From: Aureimonas jatrophae
GTDB lineage: Bacteria; Pseudomonadota; Alphaproteobacteria; Rhizobiales; Rhizobiaceae
DNA length: 49,555 bases
Direction of reading: 5' to 3'
NCBI RefSeq assembly: GCF_900104035.1
Contig: NZ_FNIT01000018.1
Location: 1-49,555, forward strand
The position numbers were made by a program, and so were the translations under genes. The notes below the pieces were generated by a model, which was given only the letters and a program-made list of their open reading frames with translations, was not told where the DNA came from and ran no database searches. This document shows, in pieces, positions 16,372-25,053 of this stretch (the stretch's first letter is position 1; every line of letters begins with the position of its first letter).

Positions 16372-17100
16372 ATGGCGCGGTCGGATCGGTTGTTCCGTCT
16401 TCTCCATGCCATGCGCACCATGTCCGCCCCGATCACCGCGGCGCGGCTGGCGGAAGCGACCGAGGTCTCGCAGCGATCGCTCTACCGCGACATCGACGCG
16501 CTTCGCGCGGCCGGGGCACGGATCGAGGGCGAGCGGGGCTACGGCTACCGGCTGATCGAGGACTACGCGCTGCCGCCCCAGACGTTCGAGCGCCCCGAGA
16601 TCGAGGCGATCGCGCTCGGGATGGCAGAGGTCGCCAGCTTGGGGGACCCGGTTCTGGCCGAGGCGGCGGCATCGGTCCTGGCCAAGGTCGCCGCCACGCT
16701 GCCCGACGACCGCGAGCAGTATCTCCTGCACGCGATCTCGCAGGTCTTCCGGCCGACGCCGCGCTACGGGGCGACGCCGCACATGGAGACCGTGCGCGGC
16801 GCCTGCTGGCGGGAGGAGGCGCTTGAGATCGGCTACGTCGACCAGAACGGCGCCGTCAGCACGCGCAGCATCCTGCCGCTCGCCGTCGTCTACACCGACC
16901 GGACGCAGACCGTGCTGGCGTGGTGCTGCCTGCGCGAGGATTTCCGCATGTTTCGCGCCGACCGTCTCCGGACCGTCTCCCTGGCCGAGTCGAGCTTCCG
17001 GCCCCGACGCGCCCCGCTTCTGCGCCGCTATCTGGCGGAACTGAAGGCGCGGGCCGCGTCCGCGGCGGAGCCCCGCCAGGGCGCGGAAGGCAAGGGGTAG
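16372..17100 (+). CDS. YafY-type HTH/WYL transcriptional regulator
   Basis: This 242-residue cytosolic regulator has an N-terminal winged helix (about 4-60: RLFRLLHAMRTMSAPITAAR, then EVSQRSLYRDIDALRAAGA). A WYL domain over about 130-215 carries ALEIGYVDQNGA, RSILPLAVVY and TVLAWCCLREDFRMFRADR. The canonical W-Y-L is seen here in modified form as L-A-W. Such proteins sense ligands, sometimes nucleic acids, through WYL and usually regulate a divergent neighbour, here the VOC gene. The ATG at 16372 is chosen; an overlapping ATG at 16367 is in another frame. Confidence 0.88.
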   Translation: MARSDRLFRLLHAMRTMSAPITAARLAEATEVSQRSLYRDIDALRAAGARIEGERGYGYRLIEDYALPPQTFERPEIEAIALGMAEVASLGDPVLAEAAASVLAKVAATLPDDREQYLLHAISQVFRPTPRYGATPHMETVRGACWREEALEIGYVDQNGAVSTRSILPLAVVYTDRTQTVLAWCCLREDFRMFRADRLRTVSLAESSFRPRRAPLLRRYLAELKARAASAAEPRQGAEGKG

Positions 17101-17138
17101 GCGGCTCGCCCGTCGCCGGGCACTGCCGCGGCGCCCTG

Positions 17139-17768
17139 CTACGCGATGCGGATGCCGAACAGGTCGGAAACCGCCGCGTAGCTCATCAGCGCCACGATCA
17201 CCATCATCGTGACGATCGCGATCGACAGCGGCAGGTCGGACTGGGTCGAGTGGCTGACGAGGCGCACCGTCAGGACGATGGACAGCGCGGCGACCACGAG
17301 ACCGAGCGCCTGCGTCCCGTCGCTCGAGCCTATCACGAGCACCAGGAGAAAGAAGGGCGAGAAGATCCAGGCCATCAGGGCGCCGCCCCAGTTCAGCGCC
17401 ACCACGAAGGGCACGATCTTGCGCGTGAAGCCGATATGGCGCGCGACCGACATCATGATCAGGATAGGCACCAGCCAGGCGGTCGCGTCGGCCGTGGCGT
17501 GGGCGAGATAGTCGAGCGCGGTGCCCGCCTCGCCGCCGGCCCGCTCGATGCGCTCGAACTCGATCCACGACAGGATCGAGGGCGGCAGGGCGACGAGAAG
17601 CGCGGCGAAGGACCGCCAGAAGCCGTCGGCCGACAGGTCGAGCCGGTGCAGGCCGTCTGATTGGCCCCCCATCAGGCGCGCCGCGCCCGAGAAGTAGCGC
17701 AGGATCTCCCCCAGCGAGGGCAGGAAATCAGGCGTGGGCGGCGAACCAGCGGGCAATGAAGGTCTCAT
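17139..17768 (-). CDS. Integral membrane protein downstream of dapE
   Basis: This 209-residue protein has four or five predicted transmembrane helices (about 50-68, 95-112, 122-150, 153-172 and 178-198). The N-terminal segment LPSLGEILRYFSGAARLMGG looks amphipathic. The ATG at 17768 puts the first 41 bp inside the 3' end of dapE, so the genes are translationally coupled; no later start keeps the amphipathic segment. Proteins of this size following dapE recur in rhizobial genomes, but I recognise no characterised family. A transporter-like or wall-linked role is guesswork. Confidence 0.75.
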   Translation of the reverse strand: MRPSLPAGSPPTPDFLPSLGEILRYFSGAARLMGGQSDGLHRLDLSADGFWRSFAALLVALPPSILSWIEFERIERAGGEAGTALDYLAHATADATAWLVPILIMMSVARHIGFTRKIVPFVVALNWGGALMAWIFSPFFLLVLVIGSSDGTQALGLVVAALSIVLTVRLVSHSTQSDLPLSIAIVTMMVIVALMSYAAVSDLFGIRIA

Positions 17769-18915
17769 AGATGCGCGTCAACGTCTCGAGGTCCGACAGG
17801 GCGACCCGCTCATCAGCCATATGCATGGTGCGCCCGACAAGCCCGAACTCCACCACCGCGCAATGGTTCTTGATGAAGCGCGCGTCGGACGTGCCGCCCG
17901 ACGTCGAGAGTTCCGGGACGCGGCCGGTGATCGCCTCGACCGCTTCGCCGAGCGTCTGCGTCAAAGCGCCCGGCGCCGTCACGAAGCAGTCGGAGACCGG
18001 CTCGCGCCAGCGGAGCGCGTATGCGCCGGGCCCGCGCGGGCAGGCTGCGAGCCCCGCCTCGATGCGGCGCTGGAGTTCGGCGCGCAGCGTGTCGCCCGTC
18101 CAGCAGTCGTTGAACCGCACGTTGAACCGCACCGTGGCGCTGGCGGGCACGACGTTGGTGCTCGGGTTGCCCGTGTCCACCGAGGTGACCTCCAGGTTCG
18201 AGGGCTGGAACCGGCTCGTGCCGCCGTCGAGAAGCGGATGCAGCAGCGCCTGCAGCACCGGCCCGAGGCGGTGGAGCGGATTGTCCGCCCGGTCGGGATA
18301 GGCGACGTGGCCCTGACGGCCCAGAAGCGTCAGCTCGCCCGAGAGCGAGCCGCGCCGCCCGATCTTGATCATGTCGCCGAGCGCGTCCGGATTGGTGGGC
18401 TCGCCGACGAGGCAGGCATCGAAGCGCAGTCCTTGTGCCTCGGCATGGCGCAGAAGCTTCACCGTGCCGTTGACGGCGGGCCCTTCCTCGTCGCCGGTCA
18501 CGAGAAACGACACGCGGCCCGCTTCGGGAAGCGCGCCACGGGCGACGAGGCGCGCGAGCGCCGCCACGAAGCAGGCGATGCCGCCCTTCATGTCGACCGC
18601 GCCGCGCCCCCACATCTCGCCGTTCTCGACCGCGGCGGAAAAGGGCGGGTGGCGCCAGCTTTCCTCGGGTCCCGGCGGCACGACGTCGGTATGGCCGGCA
18701 AAGCAGAGGTGAGGCCCTGCCGCCCCGCGCGTGGCGAGAAGGTTCTCGACGCTGGCCTCGCCGCCTTCATGGAACACGGGACGCTGGACCTCGAAGCCGA
18801 GCGGCTCCAGCATCCGCTGCAGCGCCTCCAGCGCGCCGCCCTCAGCGGGCGTGACCGACGGGCAGCGCAGAAGCGTCTCGAGGTTGCGGGCAGGGTCCAG
18901 AACAGGCTCGGTCAT
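17728..18915 (-). CDS. dapE: Succinyl-diaminopimelate desuccinylase
   Basis: This 395-residue M20-family metallopeptidase hydrolyses N-succinyl-LL-diaminopimelate to LL-diaminopimelate in lysine and murein synthesis. Metal and catalytic motifs are FAGHTDVVPPG (His75, Asp77), GRGAVDMKGG (Asp108) and TGDEEGPAVNG (base Glu143, ligand Glu144). The C-terminal STSGGTSDARF stretch is the typical substrate-binding signature. The start is the ATG at 18915, preceded by AAGGGA; upstream in-frame sequence is non-coding. dapD lies 1.7 kb away, so two steps of the succinylase branch are clustered. Confidence 0.95.
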   Translation of the reverse strand: MTEPVLDPARNLETLLRCPSVTPAEGGALEALQRMLEPLGFEVQRPVFHEGGEASVENLLATRGAAGPHLCFAGHTDVVPPGPEESWRHPPFSAAVENGEMWGRGAVDMKGGIACFVAALARLVARGALPEAGRVSFLVTGDEEGPAVNGTVKLLRHAEAQGLRFDACLVGEPTNPDALGDMIKIGRRGSLSGELTLLGRQGHVAYPDRADNPLHRLGPVLQALLHPLLDGGTSRFQPSNLEVTSVDTGNPSTNVVPASATVRFNVRFNDCWTGDTLRAELQRRIEAGLAACPRGPGAYALRWREPVSDCFVTAPGALTQTLGEAVEAITGRVPELSTSGGTSDARFIKNHCAVVEFGLVGRTMHMADERVALSDLETLTRIYETFIARWFAAHA

Positions 18916-19019
18916 GGGCCATCCCTTAACGTTCCGTGTGGATCGCGTCACCCAGCGGGGCCACCCTTGGCCTATGCATGGAAAAATCAAGACTGGTGCT
19001 TTCGCGCCACGCTGCGCTA

Positions 19020-19041
19020 CGTTCGTGAACGGTTCGTAACC
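19020..19041. promoter_or_regulatory. Tandem palindromes upstream of the SLT lipoprotein gene
   Basis: CGTTC-GT-GAACG (19020-19031) is immediately followed by GGTT-CGT-AACC (19031-19041), so TTCGTGAAC/TTCGTAAC repeats at one-turn spacing. They lie about 80 bp before the lipoprotein start and 105 bp before dapE, in the divergent promoter. An operator is likely; the binding protein is unknown. Confidence 0.35.
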
Positions 19042-19120
19042 TTCGCCCCAGCTTCGCCACGTTTTGGCCGGGTTCGGGGGCGAGGTCGAGCCGCAGGGGA
19101 AACTGCCATGGGGGCCATGC

Positions 19121-20482
19121 ATGACCTATCAGCGGGCTGAGGAAGCCCGGTTCGCTCGTTTGCGCGCCGGACATTTCAAGCACGTGGCGACCTTCGCCGT
19201 CCTCGCACCGCTGATCCTGTCGGGATGCGTGTCCCACAAGGACACCCTGACCGGCACCGCCGATCTCACCCCCACCGCGACACCCGGCCAGACGCCGGCC
19301 GCCACGCAGGTGGCCGAAGCCTCCAAGCCCGTCGAGATCGCCAGCGCCGACGGCGGACCGACCCGGGTGATCGTGCCGCAAAGCCGCCCGTCGGCCGCGC
19401 CGGTCCAGGTCGCGGCCGCGACCCAGCCCGCCGAACGGGGCGAGCGCGTCGCCCGTGCGCCCGCCGCCCGCTCCATCGCCGGCCGCGCGCTCGACACGGC
19501 TTCGGCCGCCAAGGACGCCGCCGCGCTCACCGCGATCGCCGCCAAGGACACCGTGGTGGCGGGTGCCGCCAAGGTCGGCTCCGGCGCCGCCCGCGTCGCC
19601 AGCGTCTCGGTCGCCACGGTCCAGAACGTCGCGCAGGCCGTGTCGGACACGATCACCGGCGACCCGAAGATCGACCGCATGATCGAGGCGGCGGCTGACG
19701 AGAACGACATTCCGCGCGAGCTCGCCTATGCGGTGGTGCGCGTCGAGAGCCACTACAATCCGCGCGCCAAGGGCTCGGGCGTCTACGGCCTGTCGCAGAT
19801 CAAGCCCGCCACCGCGCGCGGGCTCGGCTTCTCGGGTTCGGCCGAGGACCTTCTCGATCCCGAGACCAACCTTCGCTACGGCATGCGATACCTGAAGGGT
19901 GCCTGGGAGCAGGGCAACGGCGACGTCTGCCGGACCGCCATGAAGTACAAGGGCGGCCATCGCACCACGGTGATGAGCAAGTCCGCCAGCGTGTACTGCT
20001 CCAACGTCAAGCGCCACATGGCCTCGATCCGCGCCCGCAAGACGCCGGCCATGGGCTCCGACCGCATCCTGGTGGCGGCCGTCGAGCCGACGCCGCGCAA
20101 GGGCCTGATCGCCCGCAGCATCGCCACCGCCGCGGCGACGCCCTCCCAGCTTCCCGGCGTCTCGGCCGCCGCGCTCGTCGCCCCGACCGCCGCCCCCGCC
20201 ATGCCGGCGGCGACGCCGGGCACCATCGCCCGCGTCGCCCAGCCCGACAGCGCGCCGCGCCCGGCCGAGACCGCTGCGGCGCCTGCGACGCCGATCGTGA
20301 AGCTTGCGGAAAACCGCCCCGTGCCGCTTCTGGAACGCGCCGCCAAGGGCGGCAGCACGGGCGGACGCGTGGTGCGCACCGCGCCCGTGGCCGAGCCCGA
20401 CGCCAGCCGCTTCGGCGGGTCGTTCGACGCCTCCGGCCCCTCGACCGGCGCTGCATCGGCCGGCGGCCTCGGCTTCAACTGA
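19121..20482 (+). CDS. SLT-domain lytic transglycosylase lipoprotein
   Basis: This 453-residue protein begins with a charged N-region and a lipoprotein signal ending in LILSGC (lipidated Cys36). A long Ala/Thr/Pro-rich linker (about 45-180) leads to an SLT catalytic domain at about 183-300 with Glu209 in VVRVESHYNPRAKG, followed by GVYGLSQIKPATARGLGF and the NLRYGMRYLKGA helix. A low-complexity C-terminal tail (about 315-453) is rich in Ala and Pro. It should cut glycan strands from the membrane. Only the ATG at 19121 is in frame; ATGs at 19108 and 19117 are not. It is divergent from dapE and ends at a strong terminator. Confidence 0.88.
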   Translation: MTYQRAEEARFARLRAGHFKHVATFAVLAPLILSGCVSHKDTLTGTADLTPTATPGQTPAATQVAEASKPVEIASADGGPTRVIVPQSRPSAAPVQVAAATQPAERGERVARAPAARSIAGRALDTASAAKDAAALTAIAAKDTVVAGAAKVGSGAARVASVSVATVQNVAQAVSDTITGDPKIDRMIEAAADENDIPRELAYAVVRVESHYNPRAKGSGVYGLSQIKPATARGLGFSGSAEDLLDPETNLRYGMRYLKGAWEQGNGDVCRTAMKYKGGHRTTVMSKSASVYCSNVKRHMASIRARKTPAMGSDRILVAAVEPTPRKGLIARSIATAAATPSQLPGVSAAALVAPTAAPAMPAATPGTIARVAQPDSAPRPAETAAAPATPIVKLAENRPVPLLERAAKGGSTGGRVVRTAPVAEPDASRFGGSFDASGPSTGAASAGGLGFN

Positions 20483-20501
20483 TCCGCAATCCATGGCTGC
20501 A

Positions 20502-20538
20502 ACAGAAAAGGCCGGGCGCATCGCCCGGCCTTTTCTGT
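20502..20538. terminator. Bidirectional intrinsic terminator
   Basis: A perfect 17-bp stem (20502-20518 with 20522-20538) carries a 3-nt loop; the lower stem provides A4 on the left and T4 on the right. It separates the SLT lipoprotein gene (plus) from dapD (minus) and can serve both. Confidence 0.92.
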
Positions 20539-20662
20539 AGGAACGTCCCGAACGGTCCGGTCCCGGTCCGCCGAACGGCGGTCCACGGGACGGTCCCCAA
20601 GGGCTCCCTGGCCCGGCGCCGTGTGCGACGCTGGGGCCGCGCCGGCGCCGGCCGGGAGCGCG

Positions 20663-21511
20663 CTAGCTGCGCAGGAGCTCGTTGATCGAGGTCTTGGAGC
20701 GCGTGCGCTCGTCGACGCGCTTGACGATCACCGCGCAGTAGAGCGCGGGGCCCGCCTCGCCGTTGCCCATCGGCTTGCTCGGCAGCGAGCCGGCGACGAC
20801 CACGGAATAGGGCGGCACCTCGCCATAGGTGATGGCGCCGGTCTCGCGGTCGACGATCTTGGTGGACTGGCCGATGAAGACGCCCATGCCGAGCACCGAG
20901 CCCTCGCGCACGATGCAGCCCTCGACCACCTCGGAGCGCGCCCCGACGAAGCAGTTGTCCTCGATGATGGTCGGGCCCGCCTGCAACGGCTCCAGGACGC
21001 CGCCGATGCCGACGCCCCCCGACAGGTGGACGTTGCGGCCGATCTGGGCGCAGGAGCCGACGGTGGCCCAGGTGTCCACCATCGTGCCCTCGCCGACGCT
21101 GGCCCCGAGGTTCACGAAGGAGGGCATCAGGATCGCGCCGCGCCCGATATGGGCGGAACGGCGCACGATGGCGCCGGGCACGGCGCGAAAGCCCGCCTCG
21201 CGAAAGCGGTTCTCGCCCCAGCCGTCGAACTTCGATGGGACCTTGTCCCACCAGGTCGCCCGGCCGGGTCCCCCCTCGATGATCTCCATGTCGTTCAGGC
21301 GGAACGACAGGAGCACGGCCTTCTTCAGCCACTGGTGAACGGTCCAGCTGCCGTCGTCGCCGCGCGTCGCGACCTTGAGCTCGCCGCGGTCGAGGCTGTC
21401 CAGCGCGGCGTCCACGGCCTCGCGGACCTCGCCCCGTGTCGAGGCGTCGATGCCGTCGCGCCCCTCGAAGGCGCTCTCGATCGTGGTTTCCAGCTTGGCG
21501 GCGTCCAGCAT
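20663..21511 (-). CDS. dapD: 2,3,4,5-tetrahydropyridine-2,6-dicarboxylate N-succinyltransferase
   Basis: This 282-residue left-handed beta-helix acyltransferase transfers succinyl from succinyl-CoA to tetrahydrodipicolinate in lysine/murein synthesis. Landmarks are [15 protein letters not shown], the KVPSKFDGW segment, and hexapeptide repeats ([20 protein letters not shown], then [20 protein letters not shown] and onward). The C-terminal [19 protein letters not shown] is typical. Full length. The LOG-like gene is divergent 81 bp away. Confidence 0.96.
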   Translation of the reverse strand: MLDAAKLETTIESAFEGRDGIDASTRGEVREAVDAALDSLDRGELKVATRGDDGSWTVHQWLKKAVLLSFRLNDMEIIEGGPGRATWWDKVPSKFDGWGENRFREAGFRAVPGAIVRRSAHIGRGAILMPSFVNLGASVGEGTMVDTWATVGSCAQIGRNVHLSGGVGIGGVLEPLQAGPTIIEDNCFVGARSEVVEGCIVREGSVLGMGVFIGQSTKIVDRETGAITYGEVPPYSVVVAGSLPSKPMGNGEAGPALYCAVIVKRVDERTRSKTSINELLRS

Positions 21512-21592
21512 CGCGATTTCTTCCCCGGTGGCGTATGGATGCCCGACGCTCTAGGGGACCCCCGGCAGGGGGTCAATCGAAAGGCAGGACCG

Positions 21593-22480
21593 ATGACCGA
21601 CGACAGCGCGAAGACGCAAGCCGACGTTCCCGTGAAGCCGGACGGCGAGCCGGTGGGCACGTTCAAGCCCTTTCCCTCGTCCGGCCACGACCGCGCGCAG
21701 CAAGCCGTCAAGCCTGACACGCCCCAGACCCGCTCGCCGACCTACCGCCTCGCCTACGACGACCACGACTTCATGAACTCGGACGCCATGCGTGGCGTGC
21801 GCCTGCAGCTGGAGCTGATGAAGCCGGAGATGGCCTTGCGCGAGGCGGGCATCCTGTCGACCGTCGTCCTGTTCGGCGGCGCGCGCATTCCCGCGCCGGG
21901 GGAGGCGCCCTGGGCTGCGCGCAACGCGGCCCAGGCGGCGCGGCTTTCGGCCAACAGCCGCTTCTACGAGGAAGCGCGGCGCTTCGCGCAGCTCGCCTCG
22001 CAGCACTCGGCCAACTCGTCGGGGGGCAAGGAGTTCGTGATCGTGACGGGCGGCGGGCCGGGCGTCATGGAAGCGGGCAATCGCGGCGCGGCGGATGTCG
22101 GGGCGGTGTCGATCGCCCTCAACATCACGCTGCCGCACGAGCAGGCGCCCAACCGCTTCGTCACGCCCGAGCTGTGCTTCAACTTCCACTACTTCGCCCT
22201 GCGCAAGATGCACTTCCTGCTGCGCGCCAAGGCGATGGCGATCTTTCCCGGCGGCTTCGGCACGATGGACGAGCTGTTCGAGGCGCTGACCCTGATCCAG
22301 ACGGGACGCATGGCGCGCATTCCCGTGGTGCTGTTCGGAACCGAGTTCTGGCGCCGCGCCGTGGACTTCGGCTTCCTGGCGGAGGAGGGCACGATCGCCC
22401 CCGACGACCTCGACCTCTTCCATTTCGCCGACACGGCGGAGGAGGGGTGGGCGGTGATCCGGGCCGCCTACGGGTTCTGA
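21593..22480 (+). CDS. LOG-family (TIGR00730-type) Rossmann protein
   Basis: A 295-residue protein with a 90-residue hydrophilic N-terminal extension, then the LOG / 'lysine decarboxylase-like' Rossmann fold: LFGGARIPAPGEAPW, VIVTGGGPGVMEAGNRGA, and the diagnostic PGGFGTMDELFEAL. The LOG motif is that of cytokinin riboside phosphoribohydrolases and of nucleotide nucleosidases such as PpnN, not of real lysine decarboxylases. It is longer than plant-like LOG (about 190 residues). A role in nucleotide turnover is inferred. The ATG at 21593 is preceded by AAAGGCAGGA. It is transcribed away from dapD and followed by a small gene. Confidence 0.85.
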   Translation: MTDDSAKTQADVPVKPDGEPVGTFKPFPSSGHDRAQQAVKPDTPQTRSPTYRLAYDDHDFMNSDAMRGVRLQLELMKPEMALREAGILSTVVLFGGARIPAPGEAPWAARNAAQAARLSANSRFYEEARRFAQLASQHSANSSGGKEFVIVTGGGPGVMEAGNRGAADVGAVSIALNITLPHEQAPNRFVTPELCFNFHYFALRKMHFLLRAKAMAIFPGGFGTMDELFEALTLIQTGRMARIPVVLFGTEFWRRAVDFGFLAEEGTIAPDDLDLFHFADTAEEGWAVIRAAYGF

Positions 22481-22555
22481 GCGGCGCGGCGGACCGGGGG
22501 GAACCGTGACGGCGGCGCTCCCGTTGGCCTCCCGAGTTCAGAACAGGAGGACGCC

Positions 22556-22855
22556 ATGGGCGATCTCGACACCGATTCCGAGATGATGCGCCAGCAACAG
22601 GCGATGGACGTGCGCGAGCGCCTCGCGCCCGACGAGACGCATGCGGCGCGCGGAGCCAGCGACACCGATCCCGAGAGTCGGGCCGCCCGCGAGGCGGCCA
22701 AGGCCGACGAGGTCACGCGCGTCAACACGCAGCAGGACGCGGTGTTCGCACGGAACCAGCGCCGGGTCGGCGCGGCGGAGGCCGACCAGGTGACCGATGC
22801 CGCGACCGGCGGCGTGTCGCTGGCCCATCCCGGCCGCTCGCTGCTCGGCGACTGA
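22556..22855 (+). CDS. Small hydrophilic protein of unknown function
   Basis: A 99-residue, highly charged protein without Cys, signal peptide or membrane helix. It is rich in Asp, Glu, Arg and Ala, probably mostly helical or disordered (RAAREAAKADEVTRVNTQQD, FARNQRRVGAAEADQVTDAA). A near-ideal AGGAGG sits five bases before the ATG, which supports real expression. It lies 75 bp after the LOG-like gene and converges on the HAD gene. I do not recognise the family. Confidence 0.7.
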   Translation: MGDLDTDSEMMRQQQAMDVRERLAPDETHAARGASDTDPESRAAREAAKADEVTRVNTQQDAVFARNQRRVGAAEADQVTDAATGGVSLAHPGRSLLGD

Positions 22856-22876
22856 TCGCCGGACCGGGGCGCCGCG

Positions 22877-23620
22877 TCAGGCGGCGTCCCGCGCCTCGCC
22901 CCGCAGACGGCGCAGGAAGCGCGTCAGGTCGTCGGTGACGAAGTCGATGTGCTCGCCGTCGCGGCCCTCGTGCTCCCACACGTCGCCGATCGTGGTTTCG
23001 AAGTTTTCCGGCACGACGAGCACGGTGCGCATGCCGCGTGCCTTGGGCACCTCGAGGTTGCGTGCGAGGTCCTCGAACATCGCGGCGCGCTCCGTGTCGA
23101 TGCGATGGAGGCCCATGAACTTGTCGTAGGTCTCGGCCGCCGGCTTGGGCACGAGGCCTGCCGCCACGATGTCGAACACGTCCTCGAAATGCTCGAGGAT
23201 GCCGAGCGCGCGGGCCGTCCGCTCGGCATGTCCCCGGTCGCCGTTGGTGAAGATGAACTTGCGCCCCGGCAGGCGCTCGATCTCGGCGCCCAGCGCCGGA
23301 TCGGGCGCCAGAAACGAGTAGTCGATGTCGTGGACGAAGGAGAGGAAGCCGTCCGGGTCGATCCGGTGGCGCTCCATGAGACCGCGCAGCGTCGTGCCGT
23401 ATTCGCGGTAGAGTTCCTTCTGCACCACCTTGGCTTCCTCGGCCGAGACCTGGAGCAGCTCCGACACATAGGACGTCATGCGCTTGTCGATCTGGGCGAA
23501 CAGGTCGGTGCGGCGCGGGTAGAGCGTGTTGTCGAGGTCGAACACCCAGTCGCGAACATGGGCGAAGTCCGCCGGCGTCACGTCGCGGGTGCGGCCGATC
23601 TCGGCTGTGGTGTCGCTCAT
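22877..23620 (-). CDS. HAD-IA pyrimidine 5'-nucleotidase (SDT1-like)
   Basis: This 247-residue haloacid-dehalogenase fold phosphatase has nucleophile Asp28 and acid Asp30 in FDLDNTLYP, motif II FIFTNGD, the motif III Lys in VPKPAAETYDKF, and a motif IV acidic group in MFEDLARNLEVPK. An alpha-helical cap lies between motifs I and II. The DLDNTLYP signature and length match the pyrimidine 5'-nucleotidases that commonly lie beside argB in rhizobia, as here after a porin gene. It should dephosphorylate UMP/CMP-like nucleotides in the cytosol; exact substrate is inferred. Confidence 0.9.
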   Translation of the reverse strand: MSDTTAEIGRTRDVTPADFAHVRDWVFDLDNTLYPRRTDLFAQIDKRMTSYVSELLQVSAEEAKVVQKELYREYGTTLRGLMERHRIDPDGFLSFVHDIDYSFLAPDPALGAEIERLPGRKFIFTNGDRGHAERTARALGILEHFEDVFDIVAAGLVPKPAAETYDKFMGLHRIDTERAAMFEDLARNLEVPKARGMRTVLVVPENFETTIGDVWEHEGRDGEHIDFVTDDLTRFLRRLRGEARDAA

Positions 23621-23710
23621 TCTCGAAGCCTTCCGTCGAACCCCGGACCGGTGCGGCGGCGGAGGCTCGCATGTGGAGCGTGGTCGCCCCTCGTCAATGA
23701 AACCGGGCGT

Positions 23711-24925
23711 TCAGTAGATGAACCAGAAGCGCGCAAGGCCCGCATGCGTGTCGGCTCCGGCCAACTCGCCCGAGCGCACATGCGTGTAGGTGTAGTCGGC
23801 CGAGACGCGGAAGCGCTCGGTCACGAACCAGTTCGCGACCGCCGTGGCCTGGACCTGCGAGCCCGCCTCCTCGTCCTCCAGAAGCGCGTCGTCGAGATCG
23901 AGGAAGCCGAGGCGCGCGCCGATCTGCACGGCGCCCGGGCCGCCCTCGTCGAGACCGCGCGCCGGCTTGATCTGCTCGAAGAGGCCGGTCTCGGCCTCGT
24001 AGCCGCGGTGGTCGTCGGTCAGGAAGAGGCCCGCATAGAGATAGCCTCCCTGGAGGTTCGCCGAACCGCGGTCGCGGTCGCGCACCTCGGCCAGCGTCAG
24101 CTCGCCCTGGAAGAAGAAGCGGCCGAACGTGCCGCCGACCTCGAGATTGGCCGCGCGGTAGCGTGAAACGTCCTCGTAGTCGCCGGTCGATACCAGCGAC
24201 ACGTCGGCCAGAGAGAGGCCCGCGTCGCCCGAGAAGGACAAGGGCAGGCGCGGATCGCGGCGCTGAAGGAGGCCGAGGCCGAGATGAAGCGCGTCGCCGT
24301 CCTTGTGATAGGGCGCGAACGTGCCGCGCGCCGTCAGGGTCGAGCCGTCGTCGAAGGCGCGCTCGTTGAGGCTCCCGCCAAAGACGCCGCCCGAGAGCGA
24401 GAGACGATCCGTGCCATACAGCGCGGCGAGGCCGACGCTCTTGGCCGGCACGAGGGCGCTGTTCAGCCCGTCCTCGGCAAAGACCGAGCCGCGCGAGCCG
24501 ATCAGGTCCTCCAGCGAGAAGAGAAGCGTCTGCTGGCCACCCTGGATCGTCAGCCGGTCGGAGACGGCGTAGTTCAGATAGGCGTAGGTGATCGCCTCGC
24601 TGGCGAGGTTCGCAAAATCGATCGTGACGCGGCCGCCGACGTCGTCGTAGCCGAAGTCGGTGTAGATGCGCGCGCGGCGCACGACGCCCGACCATTCCCG
24701 CTCGTCCTCATCGCCCAGCACCGAGCGCGGGCGCGAGTCGGCGTAGCCGCCGTCCACCTGCAGAAAGGGCTCCACGGAAACGAAGCGCTGGTCGTCGCCG
24801 TAGCGCAGCGGATCGGGCGCGCCGGCGCCCTCGGTCTGCGGCTCGCTCGGATCCTCGGGCAACCCTTGCGCCAACGTGGGCGAGGCGGCCAGCAGCGTGG
24901 CCGCCAGAAACGTCGTCATGCGCAT
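23711..24925 (-). CDS. Outer membrane porin, OprO/OprP-like
   Basis: A 404-residue beta-barrel protein with signal peptide (MRMTTFLAATLLAASPTLAQ). Alternating-residue strands fill the rest and end in the outer-membrane assembly signature FWFIY. The block RRARIYTDFGYDDVGGRVTI and the following ITYAYLNYAVSDRLTIQGGQ are typical of phosphate-selective porins O and P. The ATG at 24925 is chosen because it gives a clean signal peptide; a longer frame starts at 24973. Anion or phosphate uptake is inferred from the family. No Pho box is evident in its upstream 128 bp, unlike at phoX. Confidence 0.85.
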   Translation of the reverse strand: MRMTTFLAATLLAASPTLAQGLPEDPSEPQTEGAGAPDPLRYGDDQRFVSVEPFLQVDGGYADSRPRSVLGDEDEREWSGVVRRARIYTDFGYDDVGGRVTIDFANLASEAITYAYLNYAVSDRLTIQGGQQTLLFSLEDLIGSRGSVFAEDGLNSALVPAKSVGLAALYGTDRLSLSGGVFGGSLNERAFDDGSTLTARGTFAPYHKDGDALHLGLGLLQRRDPRLPLSFSGDAGLSLADVSLVSTGDYEDVSRYRAANLEVGGTFGRFFFQGELTLAEVRDRDRGSANLQGGYLYAGLFLTDDHRGYEAETGLFEQIKPARGLDEGGPGAVQIGARLGFLDLDDALLEDEEAGSQVQATAVANWFVTERFRVSADYTYTHVRSGELAGADTHAGLARFWFIY

Positions 24926-25053
24926 GGCGAAAACCTCGAAAGCCTGGTCGTGACGAATCGGCCCAGCCGACATCGGCCAAGACCGATCCCCAGGCTAGTG
25001 CCGCCGGGGCACAGCCGTGCGACGGCTCGTCGGTTTCGCGCAGTGTTGATGCC

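Noticed and set aside
20541-20662. Additional hairpins (for example CCGCCG-AA-CGGCGG) after the bidirectional terminator
   Set aside because: GC-rich self-complementarity of this kind is common in such DNA and no T tract follows.
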